In this document: piece after piece, positions 52,354-61,604 of the stretch | Layout of the letters: the number at the start of each line of letters is the position of its first letter | Numbering within the stretch: the first letter of the stretch is position 1 | NCBI RefSeq assembly: GCF_000284315.1 | Contig: NC_017094.1 | Location: 1,581,486 to 1,645,485 of the forward strand | DNA from: Leptospirillum ferrooxidans C2-3 | GTDB taxonomy: Bacteria > Nitrospirota > Leptospirillia > Leptospirillales > Leptospirillaceae | DNA: 64,000 nt | Reading direction: 5' to 3' | Translations under genes and position numbers: made by a program | Notes under the pieces: model-generated | The model's input: the letters and a program-made list of their open reading frames with translations, nothing else | Told to the model about the DNA's origin: nothing | Database searches by the model: none

Positions 52354-52970
52354 CTGGATAATTTATGTGATAGGAATTCCCTCAAGGCTGTATTAAAATC
52401 TTACCACCAAGAAGGACTCCTTAACTCGTGAAACTAAACGCCGTGTCAAGTTATTCCTCAATTCGCTGCAACTGGTAGTACTTCACCCGCAGTTCAACGC
52501 GTGCCGGAACTGGATTAAAGATATTTGAAATGATGGAATGCAAAGGCACACCAACTATGTCATTGCACCATACGCTAAAAGACAATTGTATCGCTCACCG
52601 TGACAATTTGGTTCAGCTTGAAGGGGTCAGGATGGCGGCATTCTCTTGAGTGTCTCGGACAATGCTTGGGGTTATTGAAAAGATATCGTCTCATACAAAT
52701 TCAAGGACACATCTTCAGAAAAGTTAAAAAACACCGAATACATCATTCACTCAAGCATTCTGGACCGAAGTTTCGGCTTCGGAATTGGAGGTGTAGGTCC
52801 AAAAAGAAAAGGAAAGCCCTTCTATCGAAATTTCAATATATTACAGAAACGTTCAGCGATTGATAAGCATTGAAATGGCGCTAGGATTTTCGAAAACCTT
52901 ACCCCAAGATTATCGATAGGAATCAACTAATAAAATAAATGGGGCACAAACAATAAACATCAGGCAATAT
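52354..52970. other. intergenic region between the MFS gene and tRNA-Thr
   Basis: A 617-bp AT-rich stretch without a credible gene; the only long frame (52600-52863) lacks an RBS and has an unnatural composition. It lies directly beyond the 3' end of tRNA-Thr, a usual place for integration junctions, but no integrase or attL/attR-like repeat was found. Confidence 0.5.
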
Positions 52971-53046
52971 TGGAGCTCCTGTCCAGAATCGAACTGGAAA
53001 CCTTCCGCTTACAAGGCGGGTGCTCTGCCAATTGAGCTACAGGAGC
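52971..53046 (-). tRNA. tRNA-Thr (anticodon TGT)
   Basis: Minus-strand sequence starts GCTCCTGTAGCTCAATTGG and folds as a cloverleaf: acceptor GCTCCTG/CAGGAGC, D arm AGCTC...GAGC, anticodon stem CCGCC/GGCGG-like with loop CTTGTAAG (anticodon TGT), T arm CCAGTTCGATTCTGG. CCA is encoded. The 76-nt length is normal. Its 3' end faces the accessory region. Confidence 0.93.
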
Positions 53047-53379
53047 GGCAGGGAGGCAAAAACCAATGTATTCTATTTGGAGAAGAAAAAAAACGCAATA
53101 CTCATTTGGAGACAGGATCCAAACACAATTCCCCCCAATCAGAAAACCCATATAAAAACGTTATTTTTTAAGCGGAGGCTCGATAATTAAAGCCCATTTC
53201 CCTTGACCCATTATCATTCTTTGGGTTACGCTCCATAAGTATGCGCTGCAAACAATATCAGGGATCCTTTTCCCGGAGGATTGAAGTTAAAGGGCTGAAG
53301 CAACCCATTCAGATTCCACACTTCAAATTGTAACGTCAAGATCCAATTTGGTCAGACATAGAATGAGAAGGTCAATAAT
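53047..53379. other. intergenic region upstream of the DsbA-like gene
   Basis: A 333-bp gap between divergent tRNA-Thr and the DsbA-like gene. It must hold both promoters, but no strong consensus pair was recognised. No ORF was found. Confidence 0.45.
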
Positions 53380-54378
53380 TTGAAAAGACTATCCTGTCTT
53401 CTTTTTTGCTTGATTGCTGTTTCAATCATGTTCCCTACTCTCTCTCTGACTCCCGCAAAAGCAGATACGAATACCAAACAGCCTGACACCAAAAAAGAAC
53501 CAAAAGAAGTCGGGATGACCGATGCCGATCGGGCAATGCAAGCAAAATTTCAAAAGGTGCTCGAACAATCCATGGCTTTGCAAAGAGTACCAGCCAAAAG
53601 CCTCACATGGATGGCACCCAAACAAATCTCAAAAAGTATCAAGGCTTTTCCTTTTTCGATCGATATAGGAAACAACCGTATCTTCTCAACTGTCTATCTG
53701 ATTGATAACCAGTATTTTGTAACGACACCGATTCTCGATACAAAAGATAGCTTTCGACCTGTTCCAGACATATCTCCACCGATGCCTATAGACTTATCCC
53801 TATCTCCAAGCCTCTTTCCTCTGACTCACTTCCCATCCATTGGTTCCATTAACGCACAGAATACCCTCATCGAGTTTGCGGATGACCAATGCCACACCTG
53901 TCGAAAGTGGAACAGGGAAGTGCTGCCTTTGATCCGCAATGAAAAAAATATTCACTTTGTCTATATCCCGTATCCGATCGTGGTTCTTCACCCAAATGCA
54001 CTTGATGCAGCCATTTTTGAAATGTGCGCCGAGCAAACCCTTCCAGGAAGTTTTTGGGATGTCCACGATCTGCTGAACAATCGGATTGAACTGGGAACCT
54101 TGTCCAAAGACCAAATGGATTCCGCTTTCAAAGGGATCATTGCAACCAAAAATCTTCCGGCCGCCAAGATGAATGCCTGTACAAAAACACAAGGTCCCCT
54201 GGCAGAAATTCAGGGAGCGGATGACACGCTACTCTCCCATACAGGAATACCCAACGTACCAACTTTTGTCGCAGATGGACATGTTGTGACAGGATATCAG
54301 TCCCTGGAAAATATCAAGAAGCTGTTTGCCCCCAAAGCGCCATTGCCCGCGGCGGGAAGCGCAAAGAAGTCTCCTTGA
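53380..54378 (+). CDS. exported thioredoxin-fold (DsbA/DsbC-like) protein
   Basis: A 332-residue protein with a signal peptide (residues 1-28; LSCLLFCLIAVSIMFPTLSL). After a Lys-rich linker and a DsbC-like N-terminal domain (SIKAFPFSIDIGNNRIFSTVYLID), the thioredoxin fold has the redox CHTC motif (Cys171-Cys174) in EFADDQCHTCRKW and a cis-Pro loop in TGIPNVPTFV. It should form or isomerise disulfides in the periplasm. Start is TTG 53380 with GAGAAGG upstream. No DsbB/DsbD partner in the window. Confidence 0.87.
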   Translation: MKRLSCLLFCLIAVSIMFPTLSLTPAKADTNTKQPDTKKEPKEVGMTDADRAMQAKFQKVLEQSMALQRVPAKSLTWMAPKQISKSIKAFPFSIDIGNNRIFSTVYLIDNQYFVTTPILDTKDSFRPVPDISPPMPIDLSLSPSLFPLTHFPSIGSINAQNTLIEFADDQCHTCRKWNREVLPLIRNEKNIHFVYIPYPIVVLHPNALDAAIFEMCAEQTLPGSFWDVHDLLNNRIELGTLSKDQMDSAFKGIIATKNLPAAKMNACTKTQGPLAEIQGADDTLLSHTGIPNVPTFVADGHVVTGYQSLENIKKLFAPKAPLPAAGSAKKSP

Positions 54379-54531
54379 GAATCCCTTCTGGGGAAACACA
54401 TTCATGCTGACTTGAAAGGTCCACTCAAGACAGATTAAAATCTGCCTGTCTACGTGTCTACCCAAAAACTGACCGGCCTTATGGAGTCGTCACTAAATTC
54501 GTTTGTCTTGAAAACTAAGGAGAAAGCAAGC

Positions 54532-54843
54532 ATGGCACTCATCAAGTGGGTGGATATTGACAGATGGACTGAAATTGATATGGAAGAATTGACCAAACAG
54601 GCTGAGTCACTCTCTACCGAGGAAACCAAGGCCGCAATCAAGGATGCCGTCAGTACGATCAAAAACTCCCTGAACCTTCTTGAAAAGAAAAAAACGACAA
54701 AAGAAAAACGTGATCGGATGACAAAGGAACGCATTAACATTCTTCTGAGACTTGGGTTTGAAATCCGGTTCAAAGATCCCGAGAAGCAGCCAGTGGCATC
54801 GGATCAAGAGTCAAAAGAGTCCCTGACACCCAATCCGTCATAA
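54532..54843 (+). CDS. small charged coiled-coil protein, unknown
   Basis: A 103-residue soluble protein: MALIKWVDIDRWTEIDMEEL, then a long Lys/Glu-rich helix (ETKAAIKDAVSTIKNSLNLL, KKKTTKEKRDRMTKERINIL) and a disordered tail. I choose ATG 54532 because AAGGAG lies 10 nt upstream; an in-frame start at 54454 has none. No family recognised. It is 45 bp from the prepilin peptidase gene on the same strand. Confidence 0.65.
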   Translation: MALIKWVDIDRWTEIDMEELTKQAESLSTEETKAAIKDAVSTIKNSLNLLEKKKTTKEKRDRMTKERINILLRLGFEIRFKDPEKQPVASDQESKESLTPNPS

Positions 54844-54887
54844 CAGTCTGACTGGAAGATCTCCCAAACAAAAGAACTGAGTCAAAC

Positions 54888-55652
54888 TTGATCTGGACGG
54901 ATTTCGGATTACTGGCGTCACTTTTTTTCCTGGGGACCGTTTGGGGAAGCTTTCTGGGAGTTCTTGCAGACAGGATTCCCAGGAATGAATCCATCCTTTT
55001 CCCTCCTTCCCACTGTAATCACTGTAACAGGAGGCTCACTCTCCTTGACCTGTTACCTCTTTATGCATGGATTATCGGGAAGGGTCGATGTCGCGTCTGC
55101 CAATCCCCGATAGACAAGCAAACACTTTACTCGGAACTTTTAACTGCCGGTTTCTTCATCCTTTTGGGGATCATTCACCTCAATGGTGGGAACGTCCTCA
55201 AGCCATTTGTTTTCGGATCATTTGCGATCCCATTATCCCTTATCGATCTGCGCCACTACAGGTTACCCCATAAGTTAACCATAACCGCCATGATTTCTGG
55301 CATTCTCCTCTCTTTTCTTGATCCAGGTGGCTCTTTCAAAACAAGCATTGAAGCATCACTTTCAGCTCTGGCATTTCTTGTTCCCATTGCTTATCTAAAG
55401 CCAAACGCATTGGGAATGGGCGACGCCATTTTCTTTGGTGCCATTGGCAGCTTCACCAGCTTTCAGGGAATTCTGGTAGCGCTGATTTTTGCCTCCGGAA
55501 CAGCCATTCTTGCAAGCCTCGCATGGAGTGTATGGGAAGTGTCCAACGGCAGGAAAGCATCTATCAAAACTCTACGGATCCCTTTTGGACCTTTTCTATC
55601 CATCGGTGGTTTGACCGCGATTTTACTCCCCTTTCCTCAATTTCTGATCTGA
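54888..55652 (+). CDS. pilD: prepilin peptidase (A24 family)
   Basis: A 254-residue membrane aspartyl protease that cleaves and N-methylates type IV prepilins or pseudopilins. The cytosolic zinc loop has Cys43, Cys46, Cys68 and Cys71 (CNHCNRRL, CRVC); the catalytic Asp residues are Asp120 (SLIDLRHYRLPH) and Asp179 (ALGMGDAIFF, GxGD). Seven or eight hydrophobic spans. Start TTG 54888. No pilin genes are adjacent. Confidence 0.94.
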   Translation: MIWTDFGLLASLFFLGTVWGSFLGVLADRIPRNESILFPPSHCNHCNRRLTLLDLLPLYAWIIGKGRCRVCQSPIDKQTLYSELLTAGFFILLGIIHLNGGNVLKPFVFGSFAIPLSLIDLRHYRLPHKLTITAMISGILLSFLDPGGSFKTSIEASLSALAFLVPIAYLKPNALGMGDAIFFGAIGSFTSFQGILVALIFASGTAILASLAWSVWEVSNGRKASIKTLRIPFGPFLSIGGLTAILLPFPQFLI

Positions 55653-55750
55653 ATGTCTTGCGGGCTCGATTCCCATAAGACAGGTCCGCAAAACAATTGA
55701 AACAACCGGACCATTTTGATTGTCCAGCCTTCTTGTGCTAGGATTTGTCC

Positions 55751-56290
55751 ATGGGAAAAAATGAAGAGAAAGTCCTATTTCCAGTTGATCTTCTTCCTCT
55801 TGATGACCTTGTCATGGATCAAGTGGTAAGAGCGTGCAAGGATTATGGTGCCGGTCTTCATCTGTACCATGCTCTTTCAACCTTTTCAGATCTTCCCATG
55901 GGCTTTCCGGTTCCGCTTCAAATCTATGAGCAGATTGGGCTTCTCGCGTCCCAGCAGCTCGAAAAAATTGCTCAGGGTTTTCTTGACCGGGGGGTTCCTG
56001 TCAGCATTGCTCTTTATCGCGGTGAAGCAGATACGATCACTCTCTCTCTGGCTTCATCCGGAGAAAAGGATCTGATCATTCTTGTATCCCGGGGTAAAGG
56101 AGCTTTGGGTCGCATTTTCCTAGGATCGACCTCAACATCAATCATTCACCACAGCCCTTTGCCGGTCCTCCTCTTAAAAGCAAAAGACATTCTTCTCTCG
56201 GCAAAAGAATCCTATCAAAACATCCCAATGCCCCAAAATATTTTTTCACCCAGCGCTCCGACGTCTGGGCCATCAACACCCCTCCATTGA
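55751..56290 (+). CDS. universal stress protein family
   Basis: A 179-residue UspA-like protein. It begins KVLFPVDLLPLDDLVMDQVV, and the ATP-binding signature G-2x-G-9x-G(S/T) is present around VSRGKGALGRIFLGSTSTSI, so it may bind ATP. A C-terminal extension of about 30 residues is Pro/Ser-rich. ATG 55751 is used; its stop overlaps the phoH start by 4 nt. Confidence 0.9.
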   Translation: MGKNEEKVLFPVDLLPLDDLVMDQVVRACKDYGAGLHLYHALSTFSDLPMGFPVPLQIYEQIGLLASQQLEKIAQGFLDRGVPVSIALYRGEADTITLSLASSGEKDLIILVSRGKGALGRIFLGSTSTSIIHHSPLPVLLLKAKDILLSAKESYQNIPMPQNIFSPSAPTSGPSTPLH

Positions 56291-57279
56291 TGGATAGAAT
56301 CCAGAAAGATTTCCACCTCCCGGAAAATCTTGATCCCAAAGTCTTTTTGGGGGAAATGGATTCCCATCTCCATTTATTCGAAGAGGCTTTTTCCATTCAT
56401 CTCGCAACATCCGGGCACCGAATTACCGCCACAGGTCAAAAAGACAATATCCTGCAGGGGGAAAAGGTCATTCTGGATCTGGCAGCCCTGATGGCAAGCG
56501 GGTATGCAATCAGGGAAGATGAAATTCGTCAGGCAATTGCCCTGACCAGAAACGACCCGGGGATTACGCTAAAGAATCTGCTCACAGAATATATCCCCAT
56601 CAATAGCAGAAAACGCGTTATATTTCCCAAATCCGCCCATCAGCTCGAGTACATACAGGCCATCAAGAAAAATGACATTGTCTTTGGAATCGGGCCAGCT
56701 GGAACAGGAAAAACATATCTCGCCATGGCGATGGCAGCCTACCATCTGCTGAAGCATTCCTGCAGAAAGATCATTCTTGTCCGGCCTGCAGTTGAAGCCG
56801 GAGAAAAGCTCGGATTTCTCCCTGGTGATATTGCAGAAAAGATCAACCCTTACTTGCGCCCTCTTTATGATGCACTTTTTGATATGATTGATGCAGACAA
56901 AGTTCAAAAAATGATGGAAAAACAGGAGATAGAAATTGCACCACTGGCTTTCATGAGAGGCAGAACCCTGAACGATGCCTTTATTATTCTCGATGAAGCC
57001 CAAAACGCAACACGTGAACAAATGAAAATGTTTCTCACCAGAATAGGGTTCAACTCCAAAGCCGTCATCACCGGAGATGTGACACAGGTTGATCTGCCAA
57101 GTGACCGATCCAGCGGATTGGTGGAAGCGACCAAGATATTAAAAAATATCGATGGGATCAAATTTCTTCACTTTAGCGAGGTGGATGTCGTCAGACATCG
57201 TCTCGTACAGGAAATCATCAAAGCCTATGAAAAACATGCCCCGGAGGAAGGTACTGGCAGACCTTCTTCCAATAAATAG
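56287..57279 (+). CDS. phoH: PhoH-like ATPase
   Basis: A 330-residue PhoH protein. The N-terminal KH-like region (DSHLHLFEEAFSIHLATSG) is followed by the P-loop GPAGTGKT (residues 136-143), Walker B FIILDEAQNAT, and motif VITGDVTQVDLP. PhoH lies before ybeY in most bacteria and probably works with it in rRNA/mRNA quality control. The gene end overlaps the HD phosphohydrolase start by about 50 nt. Confidence 0.95.
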   Translation: MMDRIQKDFHLPENLDPKVFLGEMDSHLHLFEEAFSIHLATSGHRITATGQKDNILQGEKVILDLAALMASGYAIREDEIRQAIALTRNDPGITLKNLLTEYIPINSRKRVIFPKSAHQLEYIQAIKKNDIVFGIGPAGTGKTYLAMAMAAYHLLKHSCRKIILVRPAVEAGEKLGFLPGDIAEKINPYLRPLYDALFDMIDADKVQKMMEKQEIEIAPLAFMRGRTLNDAFIILDEAQNATREQMKMFLTRIGFNSKAVITGDVTQVDLPSDRSSGLVEATKILKNIDGIKFLHFSEVDVVRHRLVQEIIKAYEKHAPEEGTGRPSSNK

Positions 57280-58840
57280 AACCCCACAAATATCCATTCC
57301 TAAAAATAAAAGACGTTGGGATATATGGCTTTTGGCAGGGATTAGCCTTGTTCTGGCACTTGTGAGAATCAATCTCGGACTTTTTCCTCCAACGCTCTCC
57401 CCTGAATCACTGAAAAACCAATCCTTGCCACTGACCGGAGTTCCTATGGATTCCATCCATGTCTTTTTGGGAACATCCCTGCTGGTCTTTCTGGCGATTG
57501 TATCCATAATGGTTACCTATAGAACCTTCATGGATCCTCCCAATGAGTTTGAACGAATCAATCAGACGCATTTTCTGCAGATCCTTCTGGGAAGCATCCT
57601 TCTCTTTCTCATCATTCTCAGCACTCTGTCGATATTGATCGGACAGGGAAGTACCGCAAGCATCTTGTCCGAACATCATTTTTTGATCACACAGAATATC
57701 GAACTGATCGCAATTATCCTTATCGGAAATATCATCACACTCCTTCTTGGGAAAAAATCGGCTACACTTTTTTTCCTGATCTCCAGCATGATCATTGCCC
57801 TCTTGCCAACTTCCCGCTATGAAATGATTGTACTGCCACTTATTGCAGGGCCGATATCCAGCAGCTTGGCACTCATCCTCCCGGGTCGAATTGGCTCCCT
57901 GAAATCTGGTCTCCTTTCGGGCTTAATCACAGGACTGCTCTTTTTGGGAATGGAACTCTCGGTCAAAGATCCAACAGTTTTTACCTTACAGACAGAAGCC
58001 ATCGCCGTTATTGCAACAACGCTTTTATTTCCCATGCTCGAAAACGTTGCAATGCCTTTGTTGGAAAAAAGCCTCGGACTTTTATCAGAGGCTTCCCTCA
58101 CAGAACTTCTGGACCTGAATCACCCTCTTCTGCGTGAATTTTCAAAAAAAGCTCCAGGATCCTTTTTTCATAGCCTTGCGGTCGCCCAAATTGCTGAAGC
58201 GGCAGCTCTTTCTATCGGGGAAAACACGAAGCTCGCACGCGTTTCAGCCTATTTCCATGATATAGGCAAAATGGACAAACCCCAGTACTTCATTGAAAAT
58301 CAGTCAACATTCAATAGACATGAGCTCCTGACCCCAAGAATGAGTTCCCTGATCCTCATAGACCATGTCAGAAAAGGCATTGAAATCGGTAAAAAATATG
58401 ATCTCCCGGAAATCATAATCAGTGCCATTCCCGAACATCACGGAACAAGAGTCATGCAATATTTTCTTCGAAAATCCCGGGACGGAGCCAATAGCCCGGC
58501 AGATTTTCCATCAGAATCAGATTTTCGTTATCCGGGACCAAAACCACAAAACAAAATTACAGCAATCCTCATGATGGCCGATGCCATTGAAGCGACCGGC
58601 AGGGCAGTCAAAATCCAGGATGCCTCCCCCGCGAGAGCCATTTCCGTCATTGATGAAACACTTATGGAAATACAAAAGGATGGTCAGCTGGATGAATGCC
58701 CCTTGACCATTTCCGAAATTGCCACACTGAAAGAGGTCTTTGTCCGGACACTGTTGCAGACACAACACAAGCGAATAGCCTATCCCGGAGCAAAAACAAC
58801 TGGCATCGCACCCTCATGGAAACCCAAAGATGCCAGTTGA
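57227..58840 (+). CDS. membrane HD-domain phosphohydrolase (PgpH/YqfF-like)
   Basis: A 537-residue protein. Residues 25-275 hold about seven hydrophobic spans; the C-terminal half is an HD domain: FFHSLAVAQIAEAAAL, SAYFHDIGKMDKP (HD pair), IPEHHGTRVMQYF and MADAIEATGRA. Relatives degrade cyclic di-AMP (PgpH). The usual large extracellular 7TMR-HDED domain is missing, making it shorter than Gram-positive PgpH. It begins within the phoH end (ATG 57227) and overlaps ybeY by 11 nt, the standard phoH-HD-ybeY order. Confidence 0.93.
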   Translation: MKNMPRRKVLADLLPINRTPQISIPKNKRRWDIWLLAGISLVLALVRINLGLFPPTLSPESLKNQSLPLTGVPMDSIHVFLGTSLLVFLAIVSIMVTYRTFMDPPNEFERINQTHFLQILLGSILLFLIILSTLSILIGQGSTASILSEHHFLITQNIELIAIILIGNIITLLLGKKSATLFFLISSMIIALLPTSRYEMIVLPLIAGPISSSLALILPGRIGSLKSGLLSGLITGLLFLGMELSVKDPTVFTLQTEAIAVIATTLLFPMLENVAMPLLEKSLGLLSEASLTELLDLNHPLLREFSKKAPGSFFHSLAVAQIAEAAALSIGENTKLARVSAYFHDIGKMDKPQYFIENQSTFNRHELLTPRMSSLILIDHVRKGIEIGKKYDLPEIIISAIPEHHGTRVMQYFLRKSRDGANSPADFPSESDFRYPGPKPQNKITAILMMADAIEATGRAVKIQDASPARAISVIDETLMEIQKDGQLDECPLTISEIATLKEVFVRTLLQTQHKRIAYPGAKTTGIAPSWKPKDAS

Positions 58841-59420
58841 AATAATCAATCTCCAGAGAAAGTTCCCAATAGACCATTTCTGTTTTGGAAAGATTGCTGA
58901 ACTCGGACTGTCCTCCCTGAAGCAATCGAAGAATCAAGTTGTCCTGATATTTGTCAATGATCATCGGATGCGGCACTTGAATAAAACATTCAGGGGAAAA
59001 AGGAAAACAACCGATGTTCTCTCTTTTTCCTATCAAAAGGAACGATTCCTAAAAGGACTGGGATCTCCTGATGGGGAAGTTGTGATTTCATTACAACAGG
59101 CAAAACGTCAGGCAGATCGCGCAGGGATTCCATTTTTTGATGAAATCGTTAACCTCATCATTCATGGACTCTGTCACTTGAAAGGGTACGATCACGAGAT
59201 CGGCGAGCAGGAAGCTTCCCTTATGAAGAAAGTGGAAAGGAAAACCGCCAGATTCATCGATCAAGGCTATCACCAGTGGCTCAACACACAACCAAAAAAT
59301 CTTTCCAATACAATGCTTCAGGAATCGTCTCCATCATTTCAAGGGAAAATCCCTGATGACTTCCTTCAACCCACGAAGAAATCATTGAAAACCAATAAAG
59401 GAAAGGAGCATAGCAGCTGA
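58830..59420 (+). CDS. ybeY: rRNA maturation endoribonuclease YbeY
   Basis: A 196-residue YbeY. Zinc-binding HGLCHLKGYDH at residues 112-122 supplies His112, His116 and His122; TTDVLSFSY and LGDV-like DGEVVISLQQAKRQA are conserved. The protein acts in 16S rRNA 3' maturation and 70S quality control. A C-terminal tail of about 45 residues (after residue 150) is polar and extra compared with E. coli YbeY. Confidence 0.96.
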   Translation: MPVEIINLQRKFPIDHFCFGKIAELGLSSLKQSKNQVVLIFVNDHRMRHLNKTFRGKRKTTDVLSFSYQKERFLKGLGSPDGEVVISLQQAKRQADRAGIPFFDEIVNLIIHGLCHLKGYDHEIGEQEASLMKKVERKTARFIDQGYHQWLNTQPKNLSNTMLQESSPSFQGKIPDDFLQPTKKSLKTNKGKEHSS

Positions 59421-59460
59421 TCTCCCCCACTGTACAAGATGAACAGGTGAGCGGGATCTT

Positions 59461-60390
59461 TTGCGCTTTGAAATGAACCTTTTTCAAAAATTTACGGACG
59501 GACTCAAGAAAACGAGAGCCAACCTGACAGAAAAGATTGACTCTCTTTTCAAGAAAGATCGCTCTTCAAACTTTCATCAGGAGCTTGAGACAATCCTTCT
59601 CACATCTGATATGGGTCCAAAGGTGGTGTCCAGTCTTATTACAGACCTGAAAGAATGGGAGAAGTCCCCCGGAACGGACCAGTTCCCTGATGCCAGAAGT
59701 TTTATGATCGATCGTATCGAAAAACTTTTTCCCGACACCACTCCCATCTGGGAGAATCCCGAACGATCCTCACCATTGGTCATTCTTGTCGTGGGGGTCA
59801 ATGGAGCCGGAAAAACGACAACCGTTGCAAAACTTGCGGCCCTATTCAAAAGCGAGGGGAAATCCGTGATTCTTGGTGCGGGAGATACTTTCAGGGCAGC
59901 CGCCATCAAACAGCTTGAACTTTGGGGAGAAAAGCTCTCCATTCCGGTTGTCCATCAAAAAGAAGGAGCAGACCCGGCGTCTGTCGCCTTTGACACAGTC
60001 AAAGCTGCCATTTCAAGAAAAATTGATGTCGCCATCATTGATACGGCAGGAAGACTTCAAACCAAAAACAACCTGATGAGTGAACTTTCAAAGATCCATC
60101 GCCTTGTCATCAGGGAAGTGGGGAACAACCCCATTGAAACGCTCATTGTTCTTGACGCCACCATTGGGCAGAACGCCGTTTCACAGGTCAAGCATTTTGG
60201 AGAATCCGTTCCATTGACAGGTATGATTCTTTCAAAGATGGATGGAACCTCAAAGGGAGGAATTGCGGTGGGCCTAGCAAAGGAGTTCAGTCTTCCAGTC
60301 CGATTTATTGGGGTGGGCGAACAAAGCTCCGATCTTTTGCCATTTGATCCGTCCCTTTTTGCCCGGTCCATCCTTCAAACAGATAGCTGA
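59461..60390 (+). CDS. ftsY: signal recognition particle receptor FtsY
   Basis: A 309-residue SRP receptor GTPase that docks ribosome-SRP complexes at the inner membrane. The N domain (LFKKDRSSNFHQELETILLTSDMG) is followed by the G domain: P-loop GVNGAGKT (near 112-119), DTFRAAAIKQL, DTAGRLQTK, and SKMDGTSKGG. The long acidic A domain is reduced to about 20 basic/amphipathic residues, a common short form. Start may be TTG 59461 or ATG 59473. The 3' end overlaps the convergent aroE by 16 bp. Confidence 0.96.
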   Translation: MRFEMNLFQKFTDGLKKTRANLTEKIDSLFKKDRSSNFHQELETILLTSDMGPKVVSSLITDLKEWEKSPGTDQFPDARSFMIDRIEKLFPDTTPIWENPERSSPLVILVVGVNGAGKTTTVAKLAALFKSEGKSVILGAGDTFRAAAIKQLELWGEKLSIPVVHQKEGADPASVAFDTVKAAISRKIDVAIIDTAGRLQTKNNLMSELSKIHRLVIREVGNNPIETLIVLDATIGQNAVSQVKHFGESVPLTGMILSKMDGTSKGGIAVGLAKEFSLPVRFIGVGEQSSDLLPFDPSLFARSILQTDS

Positions 60391-61250
60391 TCCATCAGAT
60401 CTTTTCTATAGGGAAGAGCCTTCGCCATGGCTTTCGCCATTTCTTTTACAGGAGCGGGGATTCCTGTCCATATTTCAAAGGACAATGCTCCCTGAAACAA
60501 AAGCATGGGCAAACCGTCCGAAAAGGGAACTCCACGTTTTTTTGCCCAAGCCACACACTCAGTCTCCCCTTCCCTCCCATAAGAAAGATCGAAAACAGAC
60601 GCAACAGAAGACTTCTCTATCGTCTCCAGTGGAGGAAAGGCCCCCTGGACAGGAAATGCGTTTCGAGAAAGTGTGTTGATAATATGCCATCTTTTTCCGT
60701 CAAGAGACGCCTTTATTTTGGACAACTCATTCAATGTTATATATTTTTCACTTGAAAATTCTTTCAAAAGTGATTGGACCCTTTCCAACGAACGGTTGAA
60801 CACACTGACACTCGACACCCCCATCGATGCTAAGCCTTCAAGAACCGCCCGAGCTGACCCACCTGCTCCCAAAACAATGAAATGGTCCGCCGGCTCAGAG
60901 GATTTCTCCAAAAAAACGGAATAGGACTTCACGAATCCTGAAACATCCGTATTGTACCCTTCCCATTTTCCATCTTTTAAAAAGACCGTATTCACCGAGC
61001 GTATTTTGGACGCAATCCCCAACACCTGATCGACCTTCCTGTAGGCCAGTTCTTTAAACGGAAGAGTCACATTAAAACCGGACACCCCCAGCTCCTTCAG
61101 GCAAAAAATCGTATCTTCCGCCCGAAGTGGGTCAAGGTTCATGGGGACATAGGCAGCATCTATCCCACAGGCATCAAACGCGGCCTGCTGGAAACAGGGA
61201 GAGAGAGAATGCTCCACAGGGTGGCCGATAATCCCGAAAAAGGCTTTCAT
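60375..61250 (-). CDS. aroE: shikimate dehydrogenase
   Basis: A 291-residue NADPH-dependent enzyme making shikimate from 3-dehydroshikimate. It contains GIIGHPVEHSLSP, GFNVTLPFKELAY (catalytic Lys), NTDVSGF (catalytic Asp), the Rossmann loop VLGAGGSARAVLEGL and SDGLPMLLFQGALSFEIWTG. ATG 61250 begins the conserved MKAFFGIIGHP. It overlaps the 3' end of the convergent ftsY by 16 bp and the start overlaps the small membrane protein stop by 4 bp. Confidence 0.96.
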   Translation of the reverse strand: MKAFFGIIGHPVEHSLSPCFQQAAFDACGIDAAYVPMNLDPLRAEDTIFCLKELGVSGFNVTLPFKELAYRKVDQVLGIASKIRSVNTVFLKDGKWEGYNTDVSGFVKSYSVFLEKSSEPADHFIVLGAGGSARAVLEGLASMGVSSVSVFNRSLERVQSLLKEFSSEKYITLNELSKIKASLDGKRWHIINTLSRNAFPVQGAFPPLETIEKSSVASVFDLSYGREGETECVAWAKKRGVPFSDGLPMLLFQGALSFEIWTGIPAPVKEMAKAMAKALPYRKDLMDQLSV

Positions 61251-61501
61251 GCAATCTCTTTTAAAACGTAGCGGAAGATTACCCAAAGAAGAACACCGGC
61301 GAGAAGGGAAACACCCCCGATCAAGGCTCCCTTGGGCCCAGATGCAATCATGTAAATAAAAACTCCGATAAAAAAAAGGACTCCGAAGAAGTATTGGATG
61401 ACCTGAAACCAGTCAGACCGGCTCATCCCTGTGGGGACAGGATCCCCGGGATCCTCTCTCTCATGAGGAACATCGCCCTCTTTTGTTTTTGGATCCTCCA
61501 T
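61247..61501 (-). CDS. small two-span membrane protein
   Basis: An 84-residue protein: an acidic/Pro-rich N-terminus (MEDPKTKEGDVPHEREDPGD), then two hydrophobic spans (about 39-55, VIQYFFGVLFFIGVFIYMI, and 61-78, ALIGGVSLLAGVLLWVIF). ATG 61501 has AGGGGG 6 nt upstream. It precedes aroE with a 4-bp overlap and is divergent from uvrC. Function unknown. Confidence 0.75.
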   Translation of the reverse strand: MEDPKTKEGDVPHEREDPGDPVPTGMSRSDWFQVIQYFFGVLFFIGVFIYMIASGPKGALIGGVSLLAGVLLWVIFRYVLKEIA

Positions 61502-61604
61502 CACGTCCCCCTCATTTCCTGTTTGCAAAACCTTTGGCATCAACGGCACTCAGCCCCCGATTTGTATTATAGTGCTAGGAGCAGGCAGGAACAATCCAAC
61601 ATGG

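Noticed and set aside
52600-52863. 87-codon plus-strand frame next to tRNA-Thr
   Set aside because: No RBS, Arg/Lys/His-rich random composition and no similarity recognised.
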